Assembly: GCA_958450365.1 (NCBI GenBank)
Contig: CAUEEP010000928.1
Span: 1,395,001 to 1,459,000, forward strand
DNA from: Mesorhabditis belari
Lineage: Eukaryota > Nematoda > Chromadorea > Rhabditida > Rhabditidae
Direction of reading: 5' to 3'
DNA: 64,000 bases
Shown here: positions 1 to 12,231 of the stretch, piece after piece
How the letters are laid out: every line of letters begins with the position of its first letter
Position numbering within the stretch: position 1 is the first letter of the stretch
The notes under the pieces: model-generated
Databases searched by the model: none
What the model saw: the letters and a program-made list of their open reading frames with translations, nothing else
Told to the model about the DNA's origin: nothing
Position numbers and translations under genes: made by a program

Positions 1-186
1 TCAGAAATCAGTAATCAGCACAAGATTAGCAAAAGAAACTTGTTTTTGTTTTCTAAAACGTAAAATGCGGTCCGTAAACAAAGCCAGACCCGATCAGAAA
101 TCAGTTCAAGAGATCAAATTTAAAGTTTATCATTTTGGGAATAATTTTGGTCGATTTTGAGGTAATCGATGAGAATAAAGAGAAGG

Positions 187-283
187 AAAAAAAGAAAGAA
201 AGAAAGAAAGAAAGAAAGAAAAGGAAAGAAAGAAAGAAAGAAAAGGAAAGAAAGAAAGAAAGAAAGAAAAGAAGGAAGAACAA
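187..283. repeat. (AAAG)n microsatellite
   Basis: Purine-only tract of AAAG units broken by AAAAGG. The open frames read across it on the minus strand are pure Phe/Leu/Ser and are artefacts of the repeat. No gene is seen between 1 and about 2340. Confidence 0.9.
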
Positions 284-934
284 GCACTCATCAAATGTGC
301 AATGAATAAGAAATTTTTTAGAAGAAAAAGAAAGAGAAAAGCTCTGAACAACTCACGACAAATGAAAAGAAAGACAAGTTTCCTCGATCAAAATCTCAAT
401 TTCGTTCACTTTTGTAAATGTTTATTGTTGTAAAATTATAAAAACTCAATGTACATTTTTCAAAAACCAGATTTTCCAAAAATTTGAACTTTTCGACGTG
501 CTTGAGTAAACGGCTTTTGATGTAAAAAAGGGTATTTTCAAAGGATTTTCGATTTTTTTTACGAATCCTTTGGAAAGTATGCTAAATTTGCTAAAGAGTC
601 TTGAGAAAAATTCCTTCTTTTTTTTTGTGCATCAAAAATCCCAATCCCAAATTATACCCATTGGCAACTCCCATGAACATCTCGGTAATTCTTGTCCCCT
701 CTCCAGTCGGCTCTCTTGTCCAAGTGGGTCACTCACTCGTCTCTCGCCCACTCAACGGCGGTTCTATTCCGCGGATGGTCAATGCTGAATTGTGCAGGGG
801 TTCCAACTAGTCGAAATGTGGACTAGTGGATAAACTGAGCTCTGTGGGAAGGTCTCATATCTCGGGAATCCAGATAAATAGCACACACTGAGACCAAACT
901 TTTTGTATTTTATCGAATTTGAGTGAAAATTGGA

Positions 935-1735
935 TACCGTATTTTGTCTAATAGTAGTGCACTCCACTGAGCCGAATTGGTGACTATTTGACGTTTTCCA
1001 AGCTTTTGCAGAAGCTCAACACTCAAATCCCCCACAAGATCTCCTCGTCAGCTACATTTTCCGATCCCACATCGATAGGTTCTGATAAGTGGTTCTCGAG
1101 ATTTCGAGGAGTTTAGGCAACGCTCATCGTGCACTACTATTAGAGGGAATACGGTATCTTACATTTGAATCTATTTATGCTTAAAAGCTTAAAAGATAAT
1201 GACTAAATAATGGCACCAATGGGAAAAGTGAACTTTTGGTGATAAATCTAATGGAAATCTGATGCCTAATCAAACTTACAAGGGGTAAATTGAAAACCGT
1301 ATTCTCTCTAATAGTAGTGCATCCCGCTGAGCCGAGTTGGTGACTATTTGACGGTTTCCAAGTTTTCACAGAAGCTCAACACTCAAATCCCCACTAGATC
1401 TCCTCGTCAGCTACATTTTCCAACCCCACATCGATAGGTTCTGATAAGTGGTTCTCGAGATTTCGAGGAATTTAGGCAACGGTGCACTACTATTAGAGAG
1501 AATACGATAGTAAATATCGATATAAATATTATTAGATAAATATCGATTATCTAAATATTATTTCTCAAAAAGCACTCTTGTTTATTGAAGATTTTTATCG
1601 AATTTATTCAATTTCTATTCAATTTCTCTTTGTTTCTGAAGGAATTTCAAATGAACATTTATTTATTATATCATCGACTGAATACTTTTGTTTTTCTCTC
1701 TTTAGAGAAAAGAACACCGGAGATTATTGAAATTC
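935..1735. repeat. Segmental repeat copy 1 with two type-C MITEs
   Basis: Two type-C MITEs (935-1156 and about 1296-1508) are joined by a unique spacer and followed by AT-rich sequence to about 1735. The same order and spacer recur at 3944-4768. Type-C elements begin TACCGTATTCTCTCTAATAG and end with the reverse complement; the TAATAGTAGTGCAC word and its complement mark each edge. They carry no coding capacity: the short frames inside are chance. Confidence 0.85.
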
Positions 1736-2344
1736 AAGTTTTAATTCATAAAGTAAACAGAAAAATCATCAAAAAAAAAAAGAAAAAAAATGCCTGAATG
1801 AATAGGTAAAAAAATCACATGAAATTTGGAGTAATTGCACAAAGTTTTCAATAAGCACCAAAATAGATAAGTAGGCTTTGGTAAAGTGAGAAAGATAAAG
1901 ATAGAAAAGAAAGATAAAGTGAGAAATTGAGAACAATTATTATTTAAATAACGAAAAATATCTTTGGCAAGGTAAAGGCAAAACAAAACAAACAAAAAAA
2001 GTCACAATTTTTCAAGCTCTACTTTTTGCTTTTGCTTTTAAAATGTAAAATGAAGAGTTTCTGGCACGCAGTGTGTCAGAGAGCTCACGTTTATGAGCGC
2101 TTAGAGCACAGAGGATGAGCTGGGAAACAAGTAACTTAAAGTAAGTAAACTTGCTTATGAAGTTAATGAAAAAAAAAGGAAACACAAATAAATGGAATAT
2201 CAGATTTTTAAACGTAATTTAAACGTTGCCTATTTTGCAATAGGTTACTTTTCAAAAATTCAAAACAAATAACCCGATTTTGATGAAAAATTCAACACCT
2301 AAAGAAAGACTAGGGAAAAAGAGATAACAATGATATTTGTAAAA

Positions 2345-5300
2345 TCATTTTTTTGGAGTTGGTGGTGTTGCCATGAAGATAACACAACGACACATTGGAT
2401 AGATGATTTTTGAGAACAACATGACGACCATTAACATCCCGAGCACGGCAATTGCTACTGTAAAAGGATTTGATTAGAAGACTGGAACTAACAAGGGAAT
2501 TTGGTGGCAAAAATGAGATGTGACACGGGTTTTTTTTAACGCAGAATTCAACGCTGATTCCGAATCTGTTTTCCGTTTCTGATATAAAGCACTCTGTCAA
2601 AAGTTAGAAGCATTCAAAGTTTTGTGTGGGATTTTTAAAATATGAGACACTCCGAGTTGATAGGCGTATTTACTAGAGACCTTCGGCAGCAGTGGTGGCT
2701 AAGTGGTAGTGGACTAGAATACAAGGCCGACATCGAAGGGCAGGCTCAGGTTCGAGTCCTCGTCCGACTTTTTCTTTCTTTTTGAATTTGCAAAGTTAAT
2801 AAATCAGTTAATCAAGTTAATAAAGAGCAGCTAGTAAAGCAAAGTTCTCTGTTTCAAATACAGGTTTATTTAAATTCATTTAGCCACCAGTTAAGTGTAA
2901 GTATTACAGTGACTTACCCTCAATCAACATTGTCACCAATTCCGTTGTCGTATTTATCCCATCTAACCATCTTCTTGGATCAATTGCCACCCATAATGCA
3001 TCAAATCCTCTTTCATTACATCCCACACAATCGCCCTGTGCCGTCTGCCATGGATGAGCGATTTGAACTTGAGCTGGTTCGGTGGCGTTGAATCTGGAAA
3101 GGTTTTTGTTGCATATTATTGTGAAACATATTGATACGAGCAGTTTTCGGTTGCTAACGCAGCTGAAAACTGCTGCGGGCTGAGGTCTCACATAAATTTA
3201 TAATCCTTTTTGTCGTGCCAATGGATAATCATATTTTCTTCGTAACAGGAATCTTTTCGGCTAACGCCGCTTTTCCTGCTGGAAAGTTGGGGCTGAAAGT
3301 AGTCGGCGATCCATTTATTTCATTTATCCAAGTTGTTTTAAACCCATTCCTATAGTTAGCTCATCTCAAATATGGGAAACTTTAGGGAGAACGGCGCGGA
3401 GGTCTAGGCACACTCTCCTCCCATGACACAGTCCAAAGATCTGTGGCTGGGGGCCATGAAGCCCTAGAAAGGGGGTATTGGGTTAATTTTTCCATAGTTT
3501 ATTCGAGAACTTCATTGTAGACAATGTTCAATCATGCTATTTGAACAGACGGACTCCTCTTCCCTTTTATTTATAGTAGAAAACTCTCGAAATTGACTTT
3601 CCAACAGTTAAAATCAATTTTGAAAAGAAAAGAAAACTAATTTTCTCCGAGAGGCACCGAACCCACGATCCCTCTTTCCCACGCTCGTTTGAGACACGCG
3701 CGCTCTAACCACTCGACCATCTGCACGCGGGAGGGGAAGTTAGGCAACATTGGGCTCGGCTAGTCTTCTAGTTTTTAGACTTTTTTAAAAAATTGGTTCG
3801 ATGGATTTTCTTGATTTTTTTTTTTGGGGCGAAATCAGCATAAAATTTCCTATCGAACAAGAAAAACTGCATCTCGAAATTCGATCTGGGCGTCGAGAAA
3901 AGTGCCTGTGACAGAGAGACAAACGTCTCTTTTGCTTTAAATATACCGTATTCTCTCTAATAGTAGTGCACCCAAGCGAGCCGAGTTGGTGACTATTTGA
4001 CGGTTTCCAAGCTTTCACAGAAGCTCAACACTCAAATCCCCCACAAGATCTCATCGTCAGCTACATTTTCCAACCCCACATCGATAGGTTCTGATAAGTG
4101 GTTCTCGAGATTTCGAGGAATTTAGGCAACGCTCATCGTGCACTACTATTAGAGGGAATACGGTATCTTACATTTGAATCTATTTATGCTTAAAAGCTTA
4201 AAAGATAATGACTAAATAATGGCACCAATGGGAAAAGTGAACTTTTGGTGATAAATCTAATGGAAATCTGATGCCTAATCAAACTTACAAGCGGTAAATT
4301 GAAAACCGTATTCTCTCTAATAGTAGTGCACCCAAGCGAGCCGAGTTGGTGACTATTTGACCATTTCCAAGCTTTCACAGAAGCTCAACGCTCAAATCCC
4401 CACTAGATCTCATCGTCAGCTACATTTTCCAACCCCACATCGATAGGTTCTGATAAGTGGTTCTCGAGATTTCGAGGAATTTAGGCAACGGCAACTCTCA
4501 CGGTGCACTACTATTAGAGAGAATACGATAGTAAATATCGATATAAATATTATTAGATAAATATCGATTATCTAAATATTATTTCTCAAAAAGCACTCTT
4601 GTTTATTGAAGATTTTTATCGAATTTATTCAATTTCTATTCAATTTTCTATTCAATTTCTCTTTGTTTCTGAAGGAATTTCGAATGAACATTTATTTATT
4701 ATATCATCAACTGAATACTTTTGTTTTTCTCTCTTTAGAGAAAAGAACACCGGAGATTATTGAAATTCACGGCGATGCTCACGGTGTACTACTATTAGAG
4801 AGAATACGGTAGTAGATATCGATATGAATATTATTAGGTAAATATTACATCGATTATCGATTCGATTATTGATTTTATATCGATTTCACAAACCACGATG
4901 ATTTCTTCGTTAACTCACTCAAGCCATTTGCATTGTTTCCCCCCTTGATCACTTGATGGATGAAAGCAAACAAAACGACGACTGTCGATGGCGGGAACCT
5001 GAATAAATTCCTTAATATTTTTTTATTCATATTCATTTTTCTTTATCTTTATCTTGATTCTTTGCTAACTCACAGCAATCAGAAAATAAGGGCTCCTGAG
5101 TACTCTTGAATCGGCTGTTTGTACAGAGAAAGTCATATCAGTTTCTTTCTCATCAGCATCTCGATAGATTTTCCCGATCATTGTCCCCTTTGCATCCTGA
5201 ATTCATTTCATCATTTCATAAATATGATCAATTTTTAAGATTACCTGAAAAGTGAGATTCAAGAATCGATTGCTATTCTGATCCAATCGAAAAACCCCAT

Positions 5301-8300
5301 CAAATGAGGCGAATTGTGATGGATGGCTGATGATTGATGGGCGAGAGGTTGTTGAGATATATAACTTAAAGAAAAGAATTAGATGAATAATGTATATCTA
5401 TTGGGTTGGTGAATTGAAAACTGCGGGACTTTGCACTCAAATTTATTCAACATAAAACCATGAATTCATTCCAAATAATGTCCATTATTATTGACGACTT
5501 CTGCGAATTTTACAGGCAATTTGCGGACTCCTCTTTCGTAGTAGGATTTTGGTTTTGAATCGAAAAACTTTCAAAGCCAATTTTTGACTGCTTCTTCCGA
5601 ATCGAAGTGTTCTCCCGCAAGCTCATGACTCCTTGCTCCGGAATAAATAGTAATCAAAAGGGCCGAGGTCCGGACTGTATGGGGATTTGAGTGTTGAGCT
5701 TCTGCAAAAGGTTGGAAACCGTAAGATAGTCACCAACTCGGCTCGCTTGGGTGCACTATTGCCGGACTATGAACTAACATTTATTGAACAGAAAACCATG
5801 AATTCATTACAAATAATTTCCATTATTATTGACGACTTCTGCGAATTTTACAGGCAATTTGCGGATTCCTCTTTCGTAGTAGGATTTTGATTTGTGTCTG
5901 AGACAAGTGTGAGACTCAAAAATCGAGGACTGGAGATGTCCGATGTCCCAGTTCTCACACTTTCTTCAAAAGAAACCCATTTTGGTGTCAATAGAAAAGT
6001 TGTAGAGAATCAAAAATGAGGCTTATAGCCAAATTTCCAAAAAGATACACTTAGTAGTTTCGCTTAAAATGCAAGTTTTGTGAAAGTTTCGTAAATTTGG
6101 CATTTCTTGAAAACCAGTTTTTGAATCGTTCTGAAAATTTGGATATAAGCTTGATTTTTGATTCTCTACAACTTTTTCATTGACACCAAAATGGGTTTCT
6201 TTTGAAGAAAGTCCTCAAACTGTCACATACGACAATAGCTGGCAGTTTTCAATTCACCAACCCAATAGAATAACAAATGAATATCTAGACTTTCTGTAGA
6301 CAAGATCTAGAACCAACCGATACCGTCGTCCCCTCTTTGTGATCGACTTTGACGACTCGATCACGGAATAAAGCCTCGCGAATCCACGCATAATCGGTGA
6401 GGGGTTTCCCTTGAAATTTTATTATGAGATTTATTATTATAATCTACTGTATATAAACGAGTTATGTCTTTCTGTGCACTCCTCTGCGCCAAGTGGACCG
6501 TTTCAAATGACTAATAGTTAGTTTGGCTTAGAATTTCATAGAGTTGTGCAATATGTTTTAAAATTTTTCAAAAACTAAAATTGTTTGCGCAAGTGGGAGT
6601 CGAACCCGGGTCTTATGGGCTAGAGACAAGTGCACTCGCGCTGCACTATCGACTATAGAGCATGGTCGAGTGGTTAACGTAGAGGTCTCTCGGAAGAGAG
6701 AGATCGCCGGTTCGACTCCCCTTGCCGTCAATTCTTTTGCCTTTTTACTTGAAATTTTTTTTTCGAATACCTATTTAACTATAAAACTTTCTTTTGTGCA
6801 CAAACCTAAATCGAAAAACTCGGTTTCTTTTGTGCCAACAACGTCCACATATTGTTCGGCATTCCATGTCCACGAGTAGTTTTGTTTTATGCAATCGTTT
6901 ACTTTCACATGCTAAAAAAAAAAGTACTTATGAAAAATGATAAACGTTTGCGTAAAGATAACTTTAAAGATAATAATTCTTTAATTTAATTTAATCAATT
7001 ATTTAATTACCATGCTTTAAAGCGTCAACCTCGACTTTCTCGTAAAAACGTCCGCAAAACTTACCAAAGCCGATTTAAGCAGTATTTCGCCTCTTCTCAC
7101 TTCCCATTGTTCATTGGTGTTCTTTCTAAACCATCCCATTTTATTCAATGATGTCTCTTCGGGTCGATTCAATTGAATGCCACCGCGTAACTCGTGTGTA
7201 CCTAGAAGATTTCATTAGGTAAAAGTTTTTTTGCTTTAAAGATAAACCTTCTCTCACAAAATATACACCCGGGAGAATTTCCCTGGCCGGTCTTCCACCA
7301 GAAACGGAAATGTCGACAAGGTGTCGAGATAATTCGATACTTTCTCCGCCTTTGTTCATTGAGATCTAAATTTTCGAGAAATTTTGTAAACATTTGAAAG
7401 CATAGTACTTGTGGCTCTTATGCCCACCAATTAACATACCGTAAATCCTGTAATGTAAAGATATTCAATTTACTCGACGTGTAAAGAGGATTCACTCGTA
7501 GTTACTCGACCAAAAAACGTCGATTAATCGAGTAAAAAATTACCGTATTTCTTCGAATAGAAGTCCGGGTAAAGAGTATGATCGCGTACTCCTGCGTAGC
7601 AGCCCTTTTTAAAATTTCTTTTCTGCATAAAAGCTTTCAATCAAGTGCTATAGAGCTGGAAAATGACTCAAAAATCTGTTAGCTCATGTCGTATTTTTGA
7701 GCCATTTTCCAGCTCTATAGCACTTGATTGAAAGCTTTTATGCAGAAAAGAAATTTTAAAAAGGGCTGCTACGCAGGAGTACGCGATCATACTCTTTACC
7801 CGATCTTCTATTCGAAGAAATACGGTACTCATATACCGTAAATACTGTAATAGACCCCCCTCGTACAGTCGCGTAGTCGCAAAAGTGTTTTTTAGTATTT
7901 CATTTTTTTTCAAAGCGCCCGTACTTTCAAAAAATGCGTCTTTGGTATCAAAAAATAGCCCTGAAATTCAGCTATTTTTTGATACCTAAGCGCGCATTGT
8001 AGCATAAACCAGTGTCGAGAAAAACTCGTTCAAAGCTAGACTACGCAACACTCCGCACCGTCATTATGGGGGTGGGGTACTATTACAGTATTTACGGTAG
8101 TAAAATTCCCATACGAACAAACACATTCTCTCAGAAGATAGAAAAAAAAGAACATTTCTTATTTTGACTTTTTAGTCTTATTGTTTTTTTTTAATGCAAA
8201 ATGAGCAGCTTTTTATGTTAAGTGTGCGCGATATGCAAATTTGAGCGCCTTTATATGTTAATGCTAGGCAGATATGCAAATGAATAGTCAAAGATAATTG

Positions 8301-10362
8301 GTGGACGTAATTTCCTGAAAACGACTAAAGTTTCGAAGTTTCGATGATGATTACCGGGATGATTTTATTCGCCTCTCCGTCCTCGGCCAATCTCCATCGG
8401 CCACCCGTTCGCCTCTCGAAAATTCGATAGTGAAGGACGAGAATCGTGTCGGCTTGCTCGATTTGAACAGCCGTGAATTTCATTTCCTAGATTTATTTTT
8501 TTTTTAATAAATATGATCTTTGACTTTTCAAACCTCCAAAAAAAAATAATAAAAAAAAATTAAACCCTCAAAAAAGTAGGTAAGGGTTAAAAGTAAGTTT
8601 TTTTGAGTAAAAGTACTAAAAACTCTTTTAAATGATAGCTATTTGGTGGAAAAATGCTTTTCAAAAAAAACGTGTTTAAAAGTGAAATCATTTCCTTAAC
8701 CCTGATTTTCATAGAAAAAAAAAACCAAAAAAAATTTCCCAAAAAAAAAATCCATGTGGGGGACCACATGAAATTTTTTCAATTTTTTCAATTTTTCATT
8801 TTTTTCAGAATTTCCATTTATCTTTCAAAAACTATGTTTCAAATTTTACTACTAAAGCTAAAATACATCTATCTAAAGCTATTTATAACTAAAAAAGAAG
8901 AAGAAAGAAGTTTTAAAAGTCTAAAAGTCTAAAAAAGAATTCATGAAAAGTCTTGATGGTTTTGGTGGTTTTTCTATTAGAGACTGATGTTTTATTGGAA
9001 AGAATAAATCGAATAAATATTATTAGAATACAATTAGAAGAAATAAAAGCTATCGAAACTTTACCTTAAACGGATCAATTCTGATCGCACAACAAACAGC
9101 CGAATTCCCTGATGAGACACAGCCAAGAGAGCTTTGATCCGCGTGATAGGTACGCTGACAAAAAGAGCCAGATGAACAGGCTCTGAAATGAGGGGAAATC
9201 AAGGAATTCAATGAATATTTGTACAGTCGAACCTCTCTATAACGAACCTCGATATAACGTAAACCTCTCTATAACGTAAGGCGTGACCGGTCCCGGCCAA
9301 ATGTAATACAAAATGTCTATAAAAAAAACCTCGATATAACGTAAACTATAGCCGGTCCCGTGAGTTACGTTGTAGAGAGGTTCGACTGTATATAGATATT
9401 ATACATTATTATTATGCCCCCCTCTGCCCTCTTGTATATCCCGCTAAGTGCCCCCCTTGCCAGAGGCTTTTTGCCTTTTTTTTCTCGACGCACAATATAC
9501 CAATTTCGCTGTGTTTAGTTTCATTGAATAGAGGAGAGTTAGATGCATCGAATGAATGGTCTAAAAATGGTCTAAAAATACAATTTTATGGCATTGCGGC
9601 CGTCGTTACCCCTATTACCCAAATGTTGTGAAAGAAAAAAACGCAATTCGTGGAAAAAAGAAACATTTTTGTCTTGCCAGCGTGATTGAACCCTCGACCT
9701 TTCGCGTAAGAGACAAGACTCCTAACCGGACGGCCATCTGGTCAATTGTAGTGCGCCTCGGTGAGCCGAGTTGGCGACTATTTTACGGTTTCCAAATTTT
9801 TCACAGAAGCTCAACACTCAAATCCCCTACAAGATCTCATCGTCAGCTACATTTTCCGACCCCACATCGATAGGTTCTGATAAGCGGTTCTCGAGATTTC
9901 GAGGAATTTAGACGACGCTCTGCGTGCACTACTATTAGAGAAAATATGGTATTTAAAATCCCATAACTTGATCCAAACAAAAGTTGATTAATCGAAATAA
10001 GAACCATTACAATTAAGACATTTTTGCCAACGAGAAACAAGTTTATTTATACCAATTTATACCGATACCAATTTATACCGATACCAATTTCGCTGTGGTT
10101 AATTTCATTGAATAAAGGAGAGTTAGACGCATCGAATGAAACCAAAAACAGCGAAATTGGTAAATTGTGCGTCGAGAAAAACGCAAAATACTTCTGACAA
10201 GGGCTGGGTACTCGGGAGGGCAGAAGGGGCAGAGGGGGGATGTATAATAGATATTCAACTGTTCAAAGTACTTACTTGTAGTGATATTTCTCCGGAGTGC
10301 AGACATTCATCCCATTCGGACAATCGCATTTACATGATGGGGAAACACGAGGGATTGCGAAT
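2345..10362 (-). CDS. eff-1: EFF-1 cell-cell fusogen (5' exon missing)
   Basis: Type I membrane glycoprotein that fuses nematode epidermal and other cells, acting on both partner membranes; its ectodomain has the class II fusion-protein fold. Twelve exons join in frame: 10276-10362, 9065-9182, 8355-8486, 7248-7365, 7065-7201, 6806-6911, 6318-6409, 5245-5364, 5074-5196, 4919-4998, 2918-3093, 2345-2457, giving 466 residues. Seen: a Cys-rich start (CKCDCPNGMNVCTPEKYHYK), a second Cys cluster (CSSGSFCQR), SGGRPAR, the pre-membrane GDCVGCNERGF and RRWLDGI segment, and one membrane helix (AIAVLGMLMVVMLFSKII) followed by a short tail ending at TGA. The family match is from memory of C. elegans EFF-1. 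The first exon here starts in mid-codon, so a signal-peptide exon must lie above 10362; I did not find it. Introns hold a mariner, fold-backs and SINE-like units, yet all phases agree. Confidence 0.88.
2685..2770 (+). mobile_element. tRNA-like SINE head
   Basis: Pol III A-box-like TGGCTAAGTGGTAG and B-box GGTTCGAGTCC are spaced as in a tRNA, but the acceptor and T-arm do not pair well. It lies in the last intron of eff-1. Read as a decayed tRNA-derived element, not a working tRNA. Confidence 0.55.
3340..3730 (-). mobile_element. tRNA-headed SINE-like element
   Basis: On the minus strand 3730-3647 reads as a Leu/Ser-type tRNA-like head (TGGTCGAGTGGTTAGAGC, then GGGTTCGG), followed by a GC-richer body (about 3650-3340) unlike its AT-rich surroundings. 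It lies in the eff-1 intron between 3094 and 4918. The limits are approximate. Confidence 0.5.
3944..4768. repeat. Segmental repeat copy 2 with two type-C MITEs
   Basis: Direct copy of 935-1735: type-C MITEs at 3944-4165 and about 4305-4530 with the same spacer and the same trailing sequence. A lone type-C right end follows near 4775-4812. This copy lies inside an eff-1 intron, while copy 1 lies just 3' of the gene. Confidence 0.85.
5401..6265 (-). mobile_element. Decayed, internally duplicated mariner element
   Basis: Perfect 24-bp terminal inverted repeats (outer part TTGGGTTGGTGAATTGAAAA) flanked by TA on both sides, the mariner target. On the minus strand near 5680-5600 the transposase C-terminal motif PYSPDLGPFDYYLF, with the last catalytic Asp, is readable but broken by a stop and a frameshift. 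Positions 5441-5547 recur at about 5765-5887 with a type-C MITE fragment (5689-5757) between them. A further inverted pair lies at about 5965-6030 and 6155-6215. It sits in an eff-1 intron and cannot encode a working enzyme. Confidence 0.85.
6455..6731. mobile_element. SINE-like unit with head-to-head tRNA-like ends
   Basis: Minus-strand tRNA-like sequence (about 6660-6592, B box GGTTCGACTCC) abuts a plus-strand one (6662-6731, A box TGGTCGAGTGGTTAACG and the same B box). The body at 6455-6590 is homologous to about 63712-63840, where the same paired arrangement occurs. It lies in an eff-1 intron. Confidence 0.65.
7455..8099. repeat. Composite fold-back A+B, copy 1
   Basis: Type A (7541-7827, 287 bp) is a near-complete palindrome that starts TACCGTATTTCTTCGAATAG. 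Type B (7834-8099) is bounded by TACCGTAAATACTG and its complement. The left flank (7455-7540, TTTACTCGACGTG) is also shared with the inverted copy at 22104-22745. All of it lies in the eff-1 intron between 7366 and 8354. Confidence 0.9.
9224..9388. mobile_element. pogo-like MITE
   Basis: About 165 bp with inverted ends CAGTCGAACCTCTCTATAAC and a TA on each side, the pattern of pogo/Tigger-type non-autonomous elements. It has no coding capacity. It lies just upstream of an eff-1 exon (9065-9182), in the intron. Confidence 0.75.
9565..9750 (-). mobile_element. tRNA-headed SINE, family 2, copy 1
   Basis: Minus-strand tRNA-like head (about 9746-9680, TGGCCGTCCGGTTAGGAG and GGGTTCAATC) plus a body containing ACCCCTATTACCCAAATG. 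The same head and body occur at 35868-36050, so this is a dispersed family. Confidence 0.7.
9751..9952. repeat. Type-C MITE, truncated left end
   Basis: Shares the type-C body (GAGCCGAGTTGGCGACTATT) and the right end GTGCACTACTATTAGAG. Its left terminus is replaced by the adjoining SINE-like head. Confidence 0.75.
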
Positions 10363-11109
10363 CTTAAAGAAAAATTGAAAAAAAATCAAGGAAAATTTGA
10401 GCAACTTATAGGTGTTGAGGACAGGATAATGCTGTTCGAGAGCTTTGAATTCGATCGTGTGAAGATAGGAATGTTGAGAGGAGTTTGGAGACTGAAAACA
10501 AAGCGAATACTTTACTTTGCGTGCCCTTTTTCCATCCTTTCTAGCGACGGACATGCAAACGAATCCTTTCTAGCGCACTGAACTCTTCATTTTTTGTGTA
10601 GAAACAGAAAAAATGAAGAAATGAGTCCACCAGAAAAGTTGCGTTTACATTTTTTGGCACAAAGAAGCCTTAAAAGTTGCCATTAAATGGCCATTAAATG
10701 CCGCCAAACCTTTAATTCAATACAAGCTGTATCCCTTAATCTCAATTGTAAATGTATTGCTGTCAAATTGCTCATTTTTCCCTTTAAATCGTCCAAAGTG
10801 CGAATCTGAATTGGACAATTTGATGAAATGATGAAAATTTTTCTTTTTTTTTTCCTCAAACCTCTCCTTCCATTGTGTTACTTTTCGAGCAATGAAAATC
10901 ATGATTTGAATCGAGAAATGATCGAGAATGACGCGTTTTTCGAATGATAATTCGTGTATCAATGAGTTGAAAGAAAAGAAAAAAAGAAATCACAGAGATT
11001 TCAGGGAATTTTCGTCTCCATAATGGTCTCAACTTCATTTCCTGAAAGAAATCGATAAATGAATGAGCGTTGAAATGGATTGAGTGATTTGAAATTGAGA
11101 TTTGAAATT

Positions 11110-11640
11110 TCCTTTGTGATTTCTCTGATGGAAATTGCCGACAATTGGAGAGAAGTAAAAAATGGGCAATGAATCGATTTGAATTGACTGGCTGTACGAT
11201 TCGAGGAGATTCAATCAACAATAGTTGGTGTGGTTCATTTTTGAAAAGAAAACTCAAAGCTTTCCAAATGATTTCCTTCACTAAAATCATAAAAACAATA
11301 AAGGTGAAGCTTTAAAGCTTTAAAGTTTAAAAGCTTTAAAGCTTGAAATTTTAAAAGCTTTAAAACTTTAAAAATCTTCTTAACCTTGATAATAAGATTA
11401 ATAATAAGATCAATAATAAGGTTAATAATAAGGTTAAGAAGATTTTTAAACTTTAAAGCTTCACCTTTATTGATTTTATGATTTTAGTGAAGGAAATCAT
11501 TTGGAAAGCTTTGAGTTTTCTTTTTCAAAAATCAACCTCACCAACTTTTTAGACCAAAAACCCATGAAAAACTTCGATTTCATTTCTCTTTTCAAACTTT
11601 ACAGAAAGTTGAAATCAAAATAGCTTAAGGACTTTGGTTA
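11110..11640. repeat. Hairpin repeat H, copy 1
   Basis: The left arm (AAACTCAAAGCTTTCCAAAT through AATAAAGGTGAAGCTTTAAA) and its reverse complement face each other around an AAGCTTTAAA-rich and ATAATAAGGTT-rich centre. The same unit, including about 150 bp left of the hairpin, recurs at 17260-17730. A partial copy of the left flank is at about 11735-11815. Confidence 0.8.
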
Positions 11641-12231
11641 AATTAATTAAATTAACCGAAATTGGTTAAATTAAGCATTTATAAGTTATAAAATCATACA
11701 AAAGTTCAAGATTTGAAAAATAAAAATTGACCAAGCAATTGGAGAGAAGTAAAAAATGGACAATGAATCGATTTGAATTGGCCGGTTGTACGATTCGAGG
11801 AGATTCAATCAACAATATTATTATGGTTAAGAAGATTTTTAAAATTTAAAGCTTTAAAGCTTTTAAAATTTAAAGCTTTTAAAGCTTTAAAGCTTTTAAA
11901 CTTTTAAAGCTTTTAACTCTCCATAATGGTCTCAACTTCATTTCCTGAAAGAAATCTATAAATGAATGAGCGTTGAAATGGATTGAGTGATTTGAAATTG
12001 AAATGAAATGAAAATGATTTAAAGTCGGAGCAAATTGATGGATTCAAAGTGATAGATAGCTCTGTCAGCTATCTATCACTTTGAAGCTTGTAGCTCTGTC
12101 AATTTTAAATTAGTTTTTAATGTCATATACACGTGTCTAATTGTAGTTGTGTTTGTATATCAATTATCTTTCTTCGTCTACGCTGTTCAATCTGTTTGCA
12201 TTGTCACTTTTCCTTGTCGGATAAAGTATAT

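Noticed and set aside
6662..6731. Functional tRNA gene
   Set aside because: A and B boxes are good but the acceptor ends do not pair and a homologous degenerate copy exists at 63930.
10856..11290. 144-residue minus frame
   Set aside because: It lies in hairpin repeat H and its flank; the second copy of the repeat carries frameshifts. At best an old coding remnant.
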